Shown here: in pieces, positions 16,207-26,100 of the stretch
Layout: every line of letters starts with the position of its first letter
Position numbering within the stretch: position 1 is the first letter of the stretch
Source: Peterkaempfera bronchialis
GTDB lineage: Bacteria > Actinomycetota > Actinomycetes > Streptomycetales > Streptomycetaceae
Direction: 5' to 3'
DNA: 64,000 bases
Assembly (NCBI RefSeq): GCF_003258605.2
Contig: NZ_CP031264.1
Location: 1,674,001-1,738,000, forward strand
Program-made: the position numbers and the translations under genes
Notes under the pieces: generated by a model
The model's database searches: none
Seen by the model: only the letters and a program-made list of their open reading frames with translations
What the model was told of the DNA's origin: nothing

Positions 16207-17379
16207 ATGCGCGCAATATCTGAGGCATACATCGTCGACGCGGTGCGCACTCCGGTCGGCCGCAGGAACGGTTCGCTGGCCGGGGTCCACTCGGCCGACC
16301 TCGGCGCCCATGTACTGAGCGCCCTGATGGACCGGACCGGCATCGACCCGGCGGCCGTCGAGGACGTGGTCTTCGGCTGCCTGGACCAGCTCGGGTCCCA
16401 GTCCGGCGACATCGCCCGGACGAGTTGGCTGGCCGCCGGCCTGCCCGAGTCCGTCCCCGGAGTGACCATCGACCGCCAGTGCGGCTCCTCGCAGCAGGCC
16501 GTGCATTTCGCCGCCCAGGCCACGATGAGCGGCCTCTCCGGCCTCGTCGTAGCCGGTGGCGTCCAGAACATGTCACAGATCCCGCTCACGGCCGCCGCCC
16601 TCGTCGGCCCGCAGTTCGGAATGCCGGACCCGTACTCGGGGTCTCGCGGCTGGCGCAAGCGCTACGGCGACCAGACCGTGAGCCAGTTCCACGCCGCCGA
16701 ACTCATGGCCCGCCACTGGGACCTCAGCCGTGAGGAGATGGAGGAGTTCGCGCTCAACAGCCACCAGCGGGCCGCGCACGCCGTCGACTCCGGCTGGTTC
16801 GAGCGGGAGATCGCACCCTACGTCGACGGCGAGACCGCCCTCGCCGTCGACGAGGGCCCGCGGCGCGACACCAGCCTTGCCTCCATGGCAAGGCTCAAGA
16901 CGCTGGATCCGGCCGGCCGCATCACCGCGGCGACCGCCTCGCAGATCTCCGACGGGGCAGCCGCCCTGCTGATCGCCTCGGAGCAGGCCGTCCAGGACCA
17001 CGGCCTCATCCCGCGCGCCCGCATCCACCGGATGACGGTACTCGGCGACGACCCGATCATGATGCTGAGCGCCCCGATCCCGGCGACCCGCAAGGCCCTG
17101 GAGGACGCAGGGCTGACCGAGGGCGACATCGATGCCGTCGAGATCAACGAGGCATTCGCCTCGGTGGTCCTCGCCTGGCAGCGGGAGATCGACATCGCTC
17201 CGGAGCGGGTCAACCCGGTCGGCGGCGCCATCGCGCTCGGCCACCCGCTGGGCGCGACCGGTGCCCGCCTGATGACGACGCTGCTCCACCATCTGGAGCG
17301 CACCGGGGGCCGCTACGGGCTGCAGACCATGTGCGAGGGGGGTGGTCAAGCGAACGTCACCATCCTTGAGCGCCTCTGA
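16207..17379 (+). CDS. Acetyl-CoA acetyltransferase (thiolase)
   Basis: A 390-residue thiolase with all three catalytic positions: Cys92 (RQCGSSQQA), His346 (LGHPLGATG) and Cys376 (QTMCEGGGQAN). The CGSSQQA context resembles the steroid/FadA5-like and acetyl-CoA acyltransferase branches. It either joins two acetyl-CoA to acetoacetyl-CoA or cleaves 3-oxoacyl-CoA. Next to KASIII, dehydrogenase and crotonase genes it could feed acetoacetyl-CoA into butyryl- or crotonyl-type building blocks. The perfect palindrome upstream indicates TetR repression. A GC-rich hairpin follows the stop. Confidence 0.93.
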   Translation: MRAISEAYIVDAVRTPVGRRNGSLAGVHSADLGAHVLSALMDRTGIDPAAVEDVVFGCLDQLGSQSGDIARTSWLAAGLPESVPGVTIDRQCGSSQQAVHFAAQATMSGLSGLVVAGGVQNMSQIPLTAAALVGPQFGMPDPYSGSRGWRKRYGDQTVSQFHAAELMARHWDLSREEMEEFALNSHQRAAHAVDSGWFEREIAPYVDGETALAVDEGPRRDTSLASMARLKTLDPAGRITAATASQISDGAAALLIASEQAVQDHGLIPRARIHRMTVLGDDPIMMLSAPIPATRKALEDAGLTEGDIDAVEINEAFASVVLAWQREIDIAPERVNPVGGAIALGHPLGATGARLMTTLLHHLERTGGRYGLQTMCEGGGQANVTILERL

Positions 17380-17395
17380 GGCATGCGAGACCTGC

Positions 17396-17431
17396 GCAGG
17401 GCCCGGACCGGGGAACCGGCCCGGGCCCTGC
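17396..17431. terminator. Hairpin between thiolase and convergent DsbA gene
   Basis: Eleven-base perfect arms (GCAGGGCCCGG and CCGGGCCCTGC) with a 14-nt loop, 17 bp after the thiolase stop and before the convergent DsbA/FrnE stop, so it can serve both directions. Confidence 0.65.
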
Positions 17432-17471
17432 GCGGGCGGCGGCGGGGCGCCGGGGTGCCCGGCACCGGCGG

Positions 17472-17519
17472 GCTCAGGACTTGTACTGCTCAGGACTTGT
17501 ACTGCTCAGGACTTGTACT
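17472..17519. repeat. Three tandem 16-bp repeats across the DsbA stop codon
   Basis: The 16-base unit GCTCAGGACTTGTACT occurs three times head to tail. The DsbA/FrnE gene ends inside the third copy, so every copy encodes the same terminal residues (EYKS) followed by a stop on the minus strand. It looks like recent slippage duplication of the gene end. Confidence 0.85.
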
Positions 17520-18486
17520 CCGGAGTCATCGCCGAGGCCATCCGCAGATGCGGGGCGGCCTCGGCGCCCAGCCCCTGCCGCTTCAGTACGCGTCCCAGCA
17601 GGAGTTGCGCATAGGAGTCGTCCGGTGTCTCGGCGACCAGCGGCTCCAGGGTGGCGCGGGCCCGGCCCAGCTGGGCGGAGTGGAAATAGGCCCGGGCGGC
17701 CAGCAGCCGGACGTTCCGGTCGTCGGCGAACTCCTCCATCAGCGGGCCGAGCAGCGTCAGGCATCCGAGCGGGTCACCGAGCTCAAGGAGGGCTTCGGAG
17801 TGCCGGAACCGCTCCACCTCCGCCGGGAGTTCACGCGTCACAGAGCCCGCCGCGCCGCGAAGCAGCTCCGTGATGTGGGCCGGGGAGTGCGCACCGGCCA
17901 GCGCCTTGCCACCCACGACAAGGGTGGGCGAGGTCTTCACGCCGATCGCCTTGCCGCGCAGCAGAAGCTCGCGCACGGTCTCCTCACCGGCGCCGGAGGC
18001 CAGCAGCTCCGGCCCCTGCGGAAAACCGGCCCGCTCGGCGACGGCGGCGAGGGTGTCGGCCAGGCCGATGTCGAGGGCGTCGATGAAATGGGCCCGCAGC
18101 ACCCCCTCCACCACCGCGTCCTGAAGTGCGGCGCCGCCGGATGCGTAGGCGAGGGCGATCAGCCGGTGTGCGGCCTGGGTGTTGGCACGCCAGGCCGCAC
18201 CCCAGCGCGGTCCCAGCCCCTCGGCGGCTGCGATCTCCGACACGCGCAGCCGGTTCTCAGCGGGCGACATACCGGGGGCGCACTGCTGGAGGGCCGCGTC
18301 GACCACCGGGTCCTGGAGGACCTCGGCCATGGGAAGGGACTCGGCTGGGGCCATGGGGTCGATCCGGAAGGGCCGCCAGACCACTTCCACCGACTCCCCC
18401 TCCCAGCCCGCCAGGGCCGTCTCCACCCGCCGCTTGCCGATGTACGCCCAGGCGCAGACCACGTCCGCCCAGATCTCGATTCGCAT
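17506..18486 (-). CDS. DsbA/FrnE-like thioredoxin-fold protein fused to TPR
   Basis: A 326-residue protein. Residues 1-210 match the FrnE/2-hydroxychromene-2-carboxylate isomerase branch of the DsbA family (DVVCAWAYIGKRR at the start, KTSPTLVVGGK near the cis-Pro). FrnE relatives carry CPWCYIG; here the motif is CAWAYIG, so Cys11 is alone. Residues 225-326 form three tetratricopeptide-like helix pairs. FrnE-type proteins occur in polyketide clusters such as frenolicin, with isomerase or disulfide roles. No signal peptide is visible, so it is cytoplasmic. A degenerate TetR operator lies upstream. The ATG at 18486 was preferred to a TTG 6 bp earlier. Confidence 0.85.
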   Translation of the reverse strand: MRIEIWADVVCAWAYIGKRRVETALAGWEGESVEVVWRPFRIDPMAPAESLPMAEVLQDPVVDAALQQCAPGMSPAENRLRVSEIAAAEGLGPRWGAAWRANTQAAHRLIALAYASGGAALQDAVVEGVLRAHFIDALDIGLADTLAAVAERAGFPQGPELLASGAGEETVRELLLRGKAIGVKTSPTLVVGGKALAGAHSPAHITELLRGAAGSVTRELPAEVERFRHSEALLELGDPLGCLTLLGPLMEEFADDRNVRLLAARAYFHSAQLGRARATLEPLVAETPDDSYAQLLLGRVLKRQGLGAEAAPHLRMASAMTPEYKS

Positions 18487-18502
18487 CCTCAAAGGCTAAT
18501 AA

Positions 18503-18528
18503 ACACTCGTCGCCTAAGCAACAACCGT
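18503..18528. promoter_or_regulatory. TetR operator candidate, site 2 (degenerate)
   Basis: Left arm ACACTCGTCG, centre CCTAAG, right arm CAACAACCGT. It aligns without gaps to the perfect palindrome at 16092-16117; the left arm and centre match best, the right arm has decayed. It lies 16 bp before the DsbA/FrnE start, where repressor binding would block transcription. Confidence 0.55.
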
Positions 18529-18909
18529 CGCGAAACTCGGAGCGCATGACCCACCCGTGCGCCCCGCGACCGCGATCACCCTGCTTGGGGCGGTTGCGAT
18601 CCATTGCCCTCCGGCGGCTGACCCACCGGCGATGTTCCCGCGCGCGGCGGCTGCGGCCCAGGCGTCCGCCCAGGGCCTGGCCCTGTGCTTCGCCGCCGAC
18701 GCCCCACGCGGAATCGTCGACTTCTTCACCGGCATGGAACGCGGGGAGCGCTGACTTCCACGCGCTGCGCGGGCCTTCCAAGACTTCCTCGCCTTCCTCG
18801 CCTTCCGGCGCTCGCAAGCAGAAGCACCTCGCCCGTAGGGTCTGCTCGATTCCCCACTTGGTCGAGCGGTGAACGATGTGGTCGGGGCCGCGCCCCGGAC
18901 CGCCTTGGC
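18529..18909. other. Region without a confident gene
   Basis: No recognisable protein is encoded in these 381 bases. A 65-codon GTG frame (18557-18754, plus strand) begins with a hydrophobic stretch and could encode a small exported peptide. It has no clear ribosome site or family and is not called as a gene. Confidence 0.4.
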
Positions 18910-19875
18910 TCAGCCCAGCGCGTCCATCACGGTGGTGACATAGGCATCCAGCCGCTCCTCCACGGCTCGCGTCGTCAGGTCTGTCCTCCCTGCCACCCGC
19001 CATGGCTGCGCCACCGATCGCACTTCTTCCGAGCACGCCAGCCCGTCCCGCACCTGCCAGTACAGCCGCTCGCTCGCAGCCGCCGCCAGCACCCCGCCGG
19101 CCTCCTCATACGCCTCAGCGAACCGCAGACCCCACGCCGGGCCGTGCAGCAGCGCGAGATTGGTGGAGCAGTGCGCGACATCGAGGTCCGCCGGACCCCA
19201 GGAAGCCGCTGCCCAGTCGACGACGCCGGCGATCCGGGCACCTGCCGGCCTTGGGGGCGGTACATCGAACAGCACGTTGCCGGGCTGGAAGTCCCGGTGC
19301 AGGAATCGCCCTTCATAGGGCGGCGCGGGCCTGCGGATCACGTCGATCGCCGCGGCCCATGCCGCCGCGTCGGCGCCCTTCGGGGTCACGACGGTGTCGG
19401 CGGTCGTCAGCGCCACATACTCCCGGGGCCGCTCGGCGGGTCTCAACGCGTGGATCGCCACGAGTTGACGGGCCAGCAGAGGGACGCGCATCTCCAAGCC
19501 CTCATCGTCGAGGACCGTCCGGCCCGCCAGATGCGTCATAAGGAGCGATGGATATTCGCAATGCTCGGCGGTCGAGTCGACCGCGACCAGTCCAGGAGCC
19601 GGCACGCCGGTCCCCGTGAGCAGGGTCAGGGCGCCGGCCTCCCTGTTCAGCCAGTCCTCGGCATGCCCCATGTAGAACGGGTCGACGAAACTCCGCAGCA
19701 CCAGGTGACGGGGGCCTCCGTCCCGCGTGCCGATGGTCAGCCTCCGCATTTCGGCAGTGATGCCGCCATGCAGCACCTCGGTTCTGACGATCCGTTCGCC
19801 AACCTCCAGGTGCCGGCCCACCCAAGCCAGTGTCAACGGTCGGACCGCCGCCGCCGCCTCATCGTGATTGGTCAC
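18910..19875 (-). CDS. Phosphotransferase of the APH / choline kinase fold
   Basis: A 321-residue kinase-like protein with the APH catalytic loop FLHRDFQPGNVLFD (HxDxxxxN) and the metal-binding VVDWAAA. The N-lobe has HGGITAEMRRL and LVLRSFVD in place of the nucleotide-binding loop and Lys strand. Such proteins phosphorylate aminoglycosides, macrolides or small metabolites, and many are of unknown substrate. It stands alone and convergent to nothing, divergent from the RHS gene. Resistance is possible, but no antibiotic substrate can be assigned from sequence. Confidence 0.87.
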   Translation of the reverse strand: MTNHDEAAAAVRPLTLAWVGRHLEVGERIVRTEVLHGGITAEMRRLTIGTRDGGPRHLVLRSFVDPFYMGHAEDWLNREAGALTLLTGTGVPAPGLVAVDSTAEHCEYPSLLMTHLAGRTVLDDEGLEMRVPLLARQLVAIHALRPAERPREYVALTTADTVVTPKGADAAAWAAAIDVIRRPAPPYEGRFLHRDFQPGNVLFDVPPPRPAGARIAGVVDWAAASWGPADLDVAHCSTNLALLHGPAWGLRFAEAYEEAGGVLAAAASERLYWQVRDGLACSEEVRSVAQPWRVAGRTDLTTRAVEERLDAYVTTVMDALG

Positions 19876-20162
19876 CGCGCCACCTCATCATCCGACCCGG
19901 ACGTCGTCGAGCTGCTCGACACGTTGCTCGCGCAGGTGCCGGACCACGCTTCGCAGCAGGACAGGCGGGGTCTTCACCTCGGCCCAATTCGTGGAGAATG
20001 AAATCTCTTTTGGCAAATTGTAGACGGGTGTCAGTCTTTGACCATTGATTACCCGCCAGCCTCGCAGCTGACGTGACGTCAATTCCTTTACTCCCTGGTG
20101 ATCTTGATGACATGATCACGTAGCTCATCCGCCACGTGGGCGGATGGTTCGAAGGAGGCTTC

Positions 20163-23100
20163 ATGTCACGGGTGATCCGTGAAACCCGCCGTAGAACGGC
20201 GGGTGCATTTGCGTTGCCTAGCTCGTCGCGCCATTTGCGCCATATAGCGGCAGTGCTGACGCTGGCGCTGGCCGCCGGGGCGCTGACTGTCGTGGACGCA
20301 GGCGGTCAGGCGGTTGCGGCCGAGCGTTTGAACGGGCCCGCTGTCCCAACGGCCACAGCCCAGGGGCCGGCGGAGGCTCCGGATGCGGCGTCGGCGTTGC
20401 TGGCGGCCCGGCTGCAGAAGCGTCGGATCGAGATCACGGGTGAGCGGACGGATTCGACCACGAGTTGGGCGAATCCGGACGGGACCACCACGGTGGACGC
20501 CTACACCGGGCCGGTCCGGGTGCAGGACGAGCACGGCACCTGGCGGCCGGTGGACACCACCCTGGTCGAGGCCGACGGCGTGATCCAGCCGGCGATGACC
20601 GCCGCCGACATATCATTCTCCGACGGCGGCAAGGACGAGACCCTCGCCCACCTGTCCCGTGGCAAGCACGCCCTCGGGCTCGGCTGGGAAGGCAAACTGC
20701 CCAAGCCCCAGCTCGACGGCCCCACCGCTGTCTACCCCGACGCCGTCCCCGGCGGGGACCTGGTCGTCACCGCCCTCAAGGAGGGCTTCTCCCACTCCGT
20801 CGTCCTGCGCAACCGCCCCGACGGCCCCGTCGAGTACCGCCTGCCCATCACCGCCACCGGCCTGCACCTGAAGAAGACCTCCGAGAACCGCCTGAGCTGG
20901 GAGGACACCAACGGCAAGGCCCAGGCCACCGCCCCGGCCCCGATGATGTGGGACTCCTCCACCGACCCCGTCTCCGGAGACCCCAAGCACCTGGCGCCCA
21001 TCGACGTCACCGTCGAAGCGAGCAAGAGCGGCAAGGGCCAGGTCCTGGTCCTCAAGCCCGACCCGACGTTCCTCGCCGACCCCGACCTCACCTACCCGGT
21101 CACCATCGACCCCACCGACTCCCTCATGGGCGCCGCCACCGACACCTGGCTCCAGTACGACGACTACCAGACCTCACAACGCGCCTCCACCGAACTCAAA
21201 GCCGGCACCTACGACGGCACCCACAAGGCCCGCTCCTTCCTGAAGTTCACCGTCACCAAGTACGCCGGCAAGCACATCGTCGACGCCAAGCTGCGCCTGT
21301 ACTCGTACTACTCCTCGACCTGCGACACCAAGAACTCGGGCGTCGAGGTGCGGCGGATCACCGCCGACTGGGACCCCGCCGCGATCACCTGGTCCAAGCA
21401 GCCCGCCACCACCGCCACCGGTGCCACGGTCATCAAGGACGCCAAGGGCTACAACGCCAGCTCCTGCCCCGGCGGCTTCAACACCTGGGACCTGACCGCC
21501 ATCACCCAGGCATGGGCCGACGGCCAGCCCAACTACGGCGTGCGCCTGGCCGCCGTCAGCGAGACCGACGTCCTCACCTGGCGCCGCTACCACTCCGCCA
21601 ACTACGTCGACGGCTCCCACGACCCCAACTCCGAGCCGTCCCTGTCGGTGACGTACAACACGCTGCCGGGCAAGCCGACCGCTGCCGCGATCTCCCCGTC
21701 GGTGCTCAACGCGTACAACGGCAAGCGGTATGTCACCTCGCTGACCCCGAGCCTGTCGGCGACCGTCGCCGACCCCGACGGCGGCACCGTCAAGGGACAG
21801 TTCGAGGTCACCCCGGACCCGGCCTATGCGGACACCACCTACACCTACACCGCGACCAGCGGCGGCGTGACCTCCGGCAGTACGGCGACTCTCACCATTC
21901 CGGCCGCCTCCGCCTTCCCGGCCGGCAAGCACCTGCGCTACCGGGTGCGTGCCTACGACGGCACCGACTACGGGCCCTGGACCGGGTACACCGTCTTCGT
22001 GCTCAACACCGCCAAGCCGGACGCTCCGACCATCGCCTGCGACACCTACGAGGAGAACAGCTGGACCGCGAAGGCTGAGGCGGCGGTCACGTGCACGCTG
22101 GAGACCACCTCGGACGACGGTGCCGGCTTCCACTGGGGTCTGGACGACCCGAGTGTGCCCAAGCGTGCCCTGGACACCGTCAACGGCACCGGCGGCCACC
22201 CGCAGGACATCAGCATCAATCCCGGTAACGGCTGGCACACCCTGTACGCCAAGACCGTCGACTCCGGTGGCAACCTCTCCACCGCCACGACCGCCTACTC
22301 CTTCGGCGTCGGGGAGGACGGAGCCGCGATCCTGTCCCCGTCCGACGGCGACGAGACGGCCCGACGCCTGGTGCTCTCCGCCAAGGGCCTGTCCTCCTAC
22401 ACCGGCGTGACGTGGCAGTACCGACGCGGCGAGGAAGACTCCTGGCGCACCGTTCCGGTCGGCGACGTGACCGCCTCCGGCGCCACCGTGTCCTCGTGGC
22501 CCGTGCCGGTGACCGGTGGCTCCGCTCCCAAGCTGGTCTGGAACGTGGTCTCCAGCCTCGCCGAGGACGGCGTGATCGAACTGCGGGCCGCGTTCGCCAA
22601 CGGCACCACCACCGGCTACACGCAGACCGTGACCGTCACCGTCGACCGCGACGCCGGCAGGGCACCAAGTGCCCCGGTGGGACCGGGTTCTGTGAACCAG
22701 TTGACCGGTGCCTTCACGCTGTCGGCCTCGGATGCCTCGGCGCTCGACGCAAGCGTGGGCCGTGTCTTCTCCTCCCGTGACAGCGGAAAGGCCACTGAGG
22801 GACAGGCCAGGATCTTCGGCCCTGGCTGGACCTCGTCCGTGGCGTCCCAGAGCACGTCCTACACCCTGGTCCGGACCACGTCCGGCACTTCGGTCGAGGT
22901 GGTGAGCGCGGACGGCAGCACCATCGCGTTCACCAGCGTCTCGGGCGGGGGTTGGAAGCCGCAGTCCGGCTATGAGTCGCTGACGCTGACGGGCACCCTG
23001 TCCGGGACGAAGTTCACGCTCACCGACACCAACGCCAACAGGACGGTGTTCGCCAAGGTCGACGCCGGGGCCTCGGCCTGGACGCTGTCCTCCACAGCAG

Positions 23101-26100
23101 CCTCGGTGTCGGATTCGACCGTGACCGTCGCCTCCGAGCCCGTGGTCGTCGGCAGCGAGAAGCTGGCGCGGCCGAAGTACGTCATCGCCCCGACCCCGGC
23201 GGTCACCGGCGCGGCCTGCCAGGCGGATCCGGCCACGCGAGGCTGCCGGGTTCTGGAGTTCGTCTACGCCGGCACCACCACCGCCACGGGCACCACCCTG
23301 GGCGACTACAAGGACCAGGTCAAGGCGGTCAAGCTGTGGGCCACCAGCCCCGGCGCCGCACAGTCGACCGCCGAGACACTGACGTCCTACTCCTACGACG
23401 CCTCCGGGCGGCTGCGCAACGTCTGGGATCCTCAGATCACCCCTGCGCTGAAGACGGCGTACACCTATGACGCGGACGGCCGGGTCGAGACCCTGACCGA
23501 ACCCGGCGAGCTGGCGTGGACCTTCACGTACGGCAAGGCCGGAAACGCTGCCACCGCCAATGCGGGCATGCTGCTCCGGGCATCGCGCCCCACTCTCGTC
23601 CCGGGATCCACCAGTGAGGTCTCCGGAACCGCCGTCACCAGCGTCGTCTACGACGTACCGCTGTCCGGCGCGAACGCTCCGTACCAGATGGATGCCACCA
23701 CGGTGGCCACCTGGGCCCAGAGCGAGGCGCCGACGGATGCCACGGCCGTGCTCCCTCCCGGCTCGACCCCGGTCTCGCACACAGGCAGCAGTCTGACCCC
23801 CGGCGCCTACGCGAACGCCAACATCACCTATGTCAGCGCCAACGGTGAGGAGACGAACACCGCGACCCCCGGTGGCTCCATCACCGCCACGGAATACGAC
23901 AAGTTCGGGAACTCGGTCAGCGAGCTGACCGCCGGCAACCGCGACCTCGCCCTGGGCACCGCACGGAACGCGCAGAGCAAGCTCGCGATGCTCGGCCTGA
24001 CGAACCTGTCGACGGCCGAGCGAGCCCGACGGCTCGCCACCGTCTCCGAGTACTCCGCCGACGGCGAGCGCCTGCTGGACGAGTACGGTCCGATCCACGA
24101 GGTCACTCTCGCCACGGATCTGGTAGGAACCAGGGCCGAGTACGTCCTGAGGGCGGGCACGGTCGTCCCCGCTCGCGCGCACACGGTCTACACCTACGAT
24201 GAGGACCGCCCCGCCGACGCTGCGGTGTCGGGTCTGGTGACCACCACCAGGACCGGTGCCTTCATCGACGGATTCGACACCGACGGCGACATCCACACCG
24301 TGACCGCCGGCTACGACTGGTCCACGGGCCAGACGGTGGACAGCGGCGGCGATGACACCACCGGTATGGTCACGACCTACGACACCGCTGGAAAGGTGGC
24401 CACCACCCGCACGGCCCGATCCAACGGAGCGGACGCCGGAACCATCCGGTACGACTACTACACCGCCGACGGCACCGGCAGCTGTGCCGGCCGGCCCGAA
24501 TGGGCGGGCCTGGTCTGCCGGACCGCTCCGGCCGCCAAGGTGACCGGCGGCGGCAGCAACCCCGACGAGACGGTCACCACGGTCTACACCTATGACCGCT
24601 GGGGCCAGATCGCGACCAAGACCGAGTCCGCCAACGGACAGGTGCGCACCACAACCAACACCAAGGACGACGCCGGCCGGCTCGTCAGGACGGCCGTCAC
24701 CGGAGGCCCCGGGCAGGCCGTACCCGCCATGACGGTCACCTACAACCAGAACAACGGGCAGGTGGCCACGCGGACCGCAAGCGGGCAGTCCATCGCCTAC
24801 ACCTACGACGCTCTGGGCCGCCCGACCACGTACAACGACGGTGCGGGCAACAGCACCACCACGGCCTACGACAACCTCGACCGGCCGGTGAAGGTCACGG
24901 ACTCGGTCCCCTCCAGCGTCACGTACACCTATGACGCAGTCGGCAACCGCGACAGCATGACGGATTCGGTCGCCGGCACGTTCACCGCCGCGTACGACGC
25001 GGACGGCACCCTCACCACCCAGACCCTGCCTGGCAACTCCACTCTGGCCATTGCCACGGACCCGACCGGCATGGTGACCGGCCGCACCTATGCCGATGCC
25101 GCGGGCAGCACCATCCTCTCGGACAACGCCCGGTACACCATCCACGGCGAGCCGTTCGGACACACCCAGACCGACGGGTCCACGACCGGGACGGCCTACA
25201 GCTACGACGGTGCCGGACGCCTGACCCAGGTCGCCGACACCACCGCCACCGGTTGCGTCACCCGCGCCTACACCTTCGATGCGAGCAGCAACCGCACCAG
25301 TCTGGAGACCACCACCGACAACTGCGACAGCGTCACCGGCGCGGCGGACACCACCACCGCCTCGTACAGCTACGACACCGCTGACCGGCTCATCGCCGCC
25401 GGCGTGGTCTACGACGCGTTCGGCCGCACCACCAGCAGTGGTGACAGCGAACTGACGTATTTCGCCAACGACCTCGTGCACAGCGAGACCGTGGGAGCCA
25501 GCCGCAAGACATGGTTCCTGGACCCGGTCGGGCGGCTGGCCCGTGTCACGGATCAGACCCGGGCGGCGGACGGCTCCTGGACCACGGGGGGCACCACCAC
25601 CAACCACTACGGCTGCGACTGCGACAGCCCCAACTGGAGCAAGTCCTCGGCGAATGCCGTCAGCCGCAATGTCAGTGACGCCGCCGGCGCTCTCGGAGCG
25701 ATCACCACGGCCACCGGTGACGTGGTTCTCCAGCTCTCCAACCTGCACGGAGACGTCGCGGTTCAGCTTCCGCTGGACACCACGGCGACACCGACCGTTC
25801 AGCACTTCGACGAGTACGGCAACGTGCTCGACGGCACGGTGTCGGCCGCCTACGGATGGCTGGGATCCCACCTGCGTGACAGTGGCACCCTCAGCGGGAT
25901 CACTCTCATGGGGATGCGTCTCTACGACCCTTCCACCGGCCGCTTCCTCCAGACCGACCCGGTCTACGGAGGGAACGACAACAGCTATGAGTACTGCCGA
26001 GGAAACCCCGTGTCCTGCATGGACCTGGACGGCGCCTACTCGTACTCGTTCACATACGCCATCGGTGCCTACTTCAGCTCCGCCAAGACGGTCTTCAAAT

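Noticed and set aside
17472-17519. CRISPR-like direct repeats
   Set aside because: The three units are directly adjacent without spacers, and no cas gene is present.
18557-18754. Small plus-strand frame with a hydrophobic start
   Set aside because: No ribosome site, no family, and protein-like frames also occur on the other strand.
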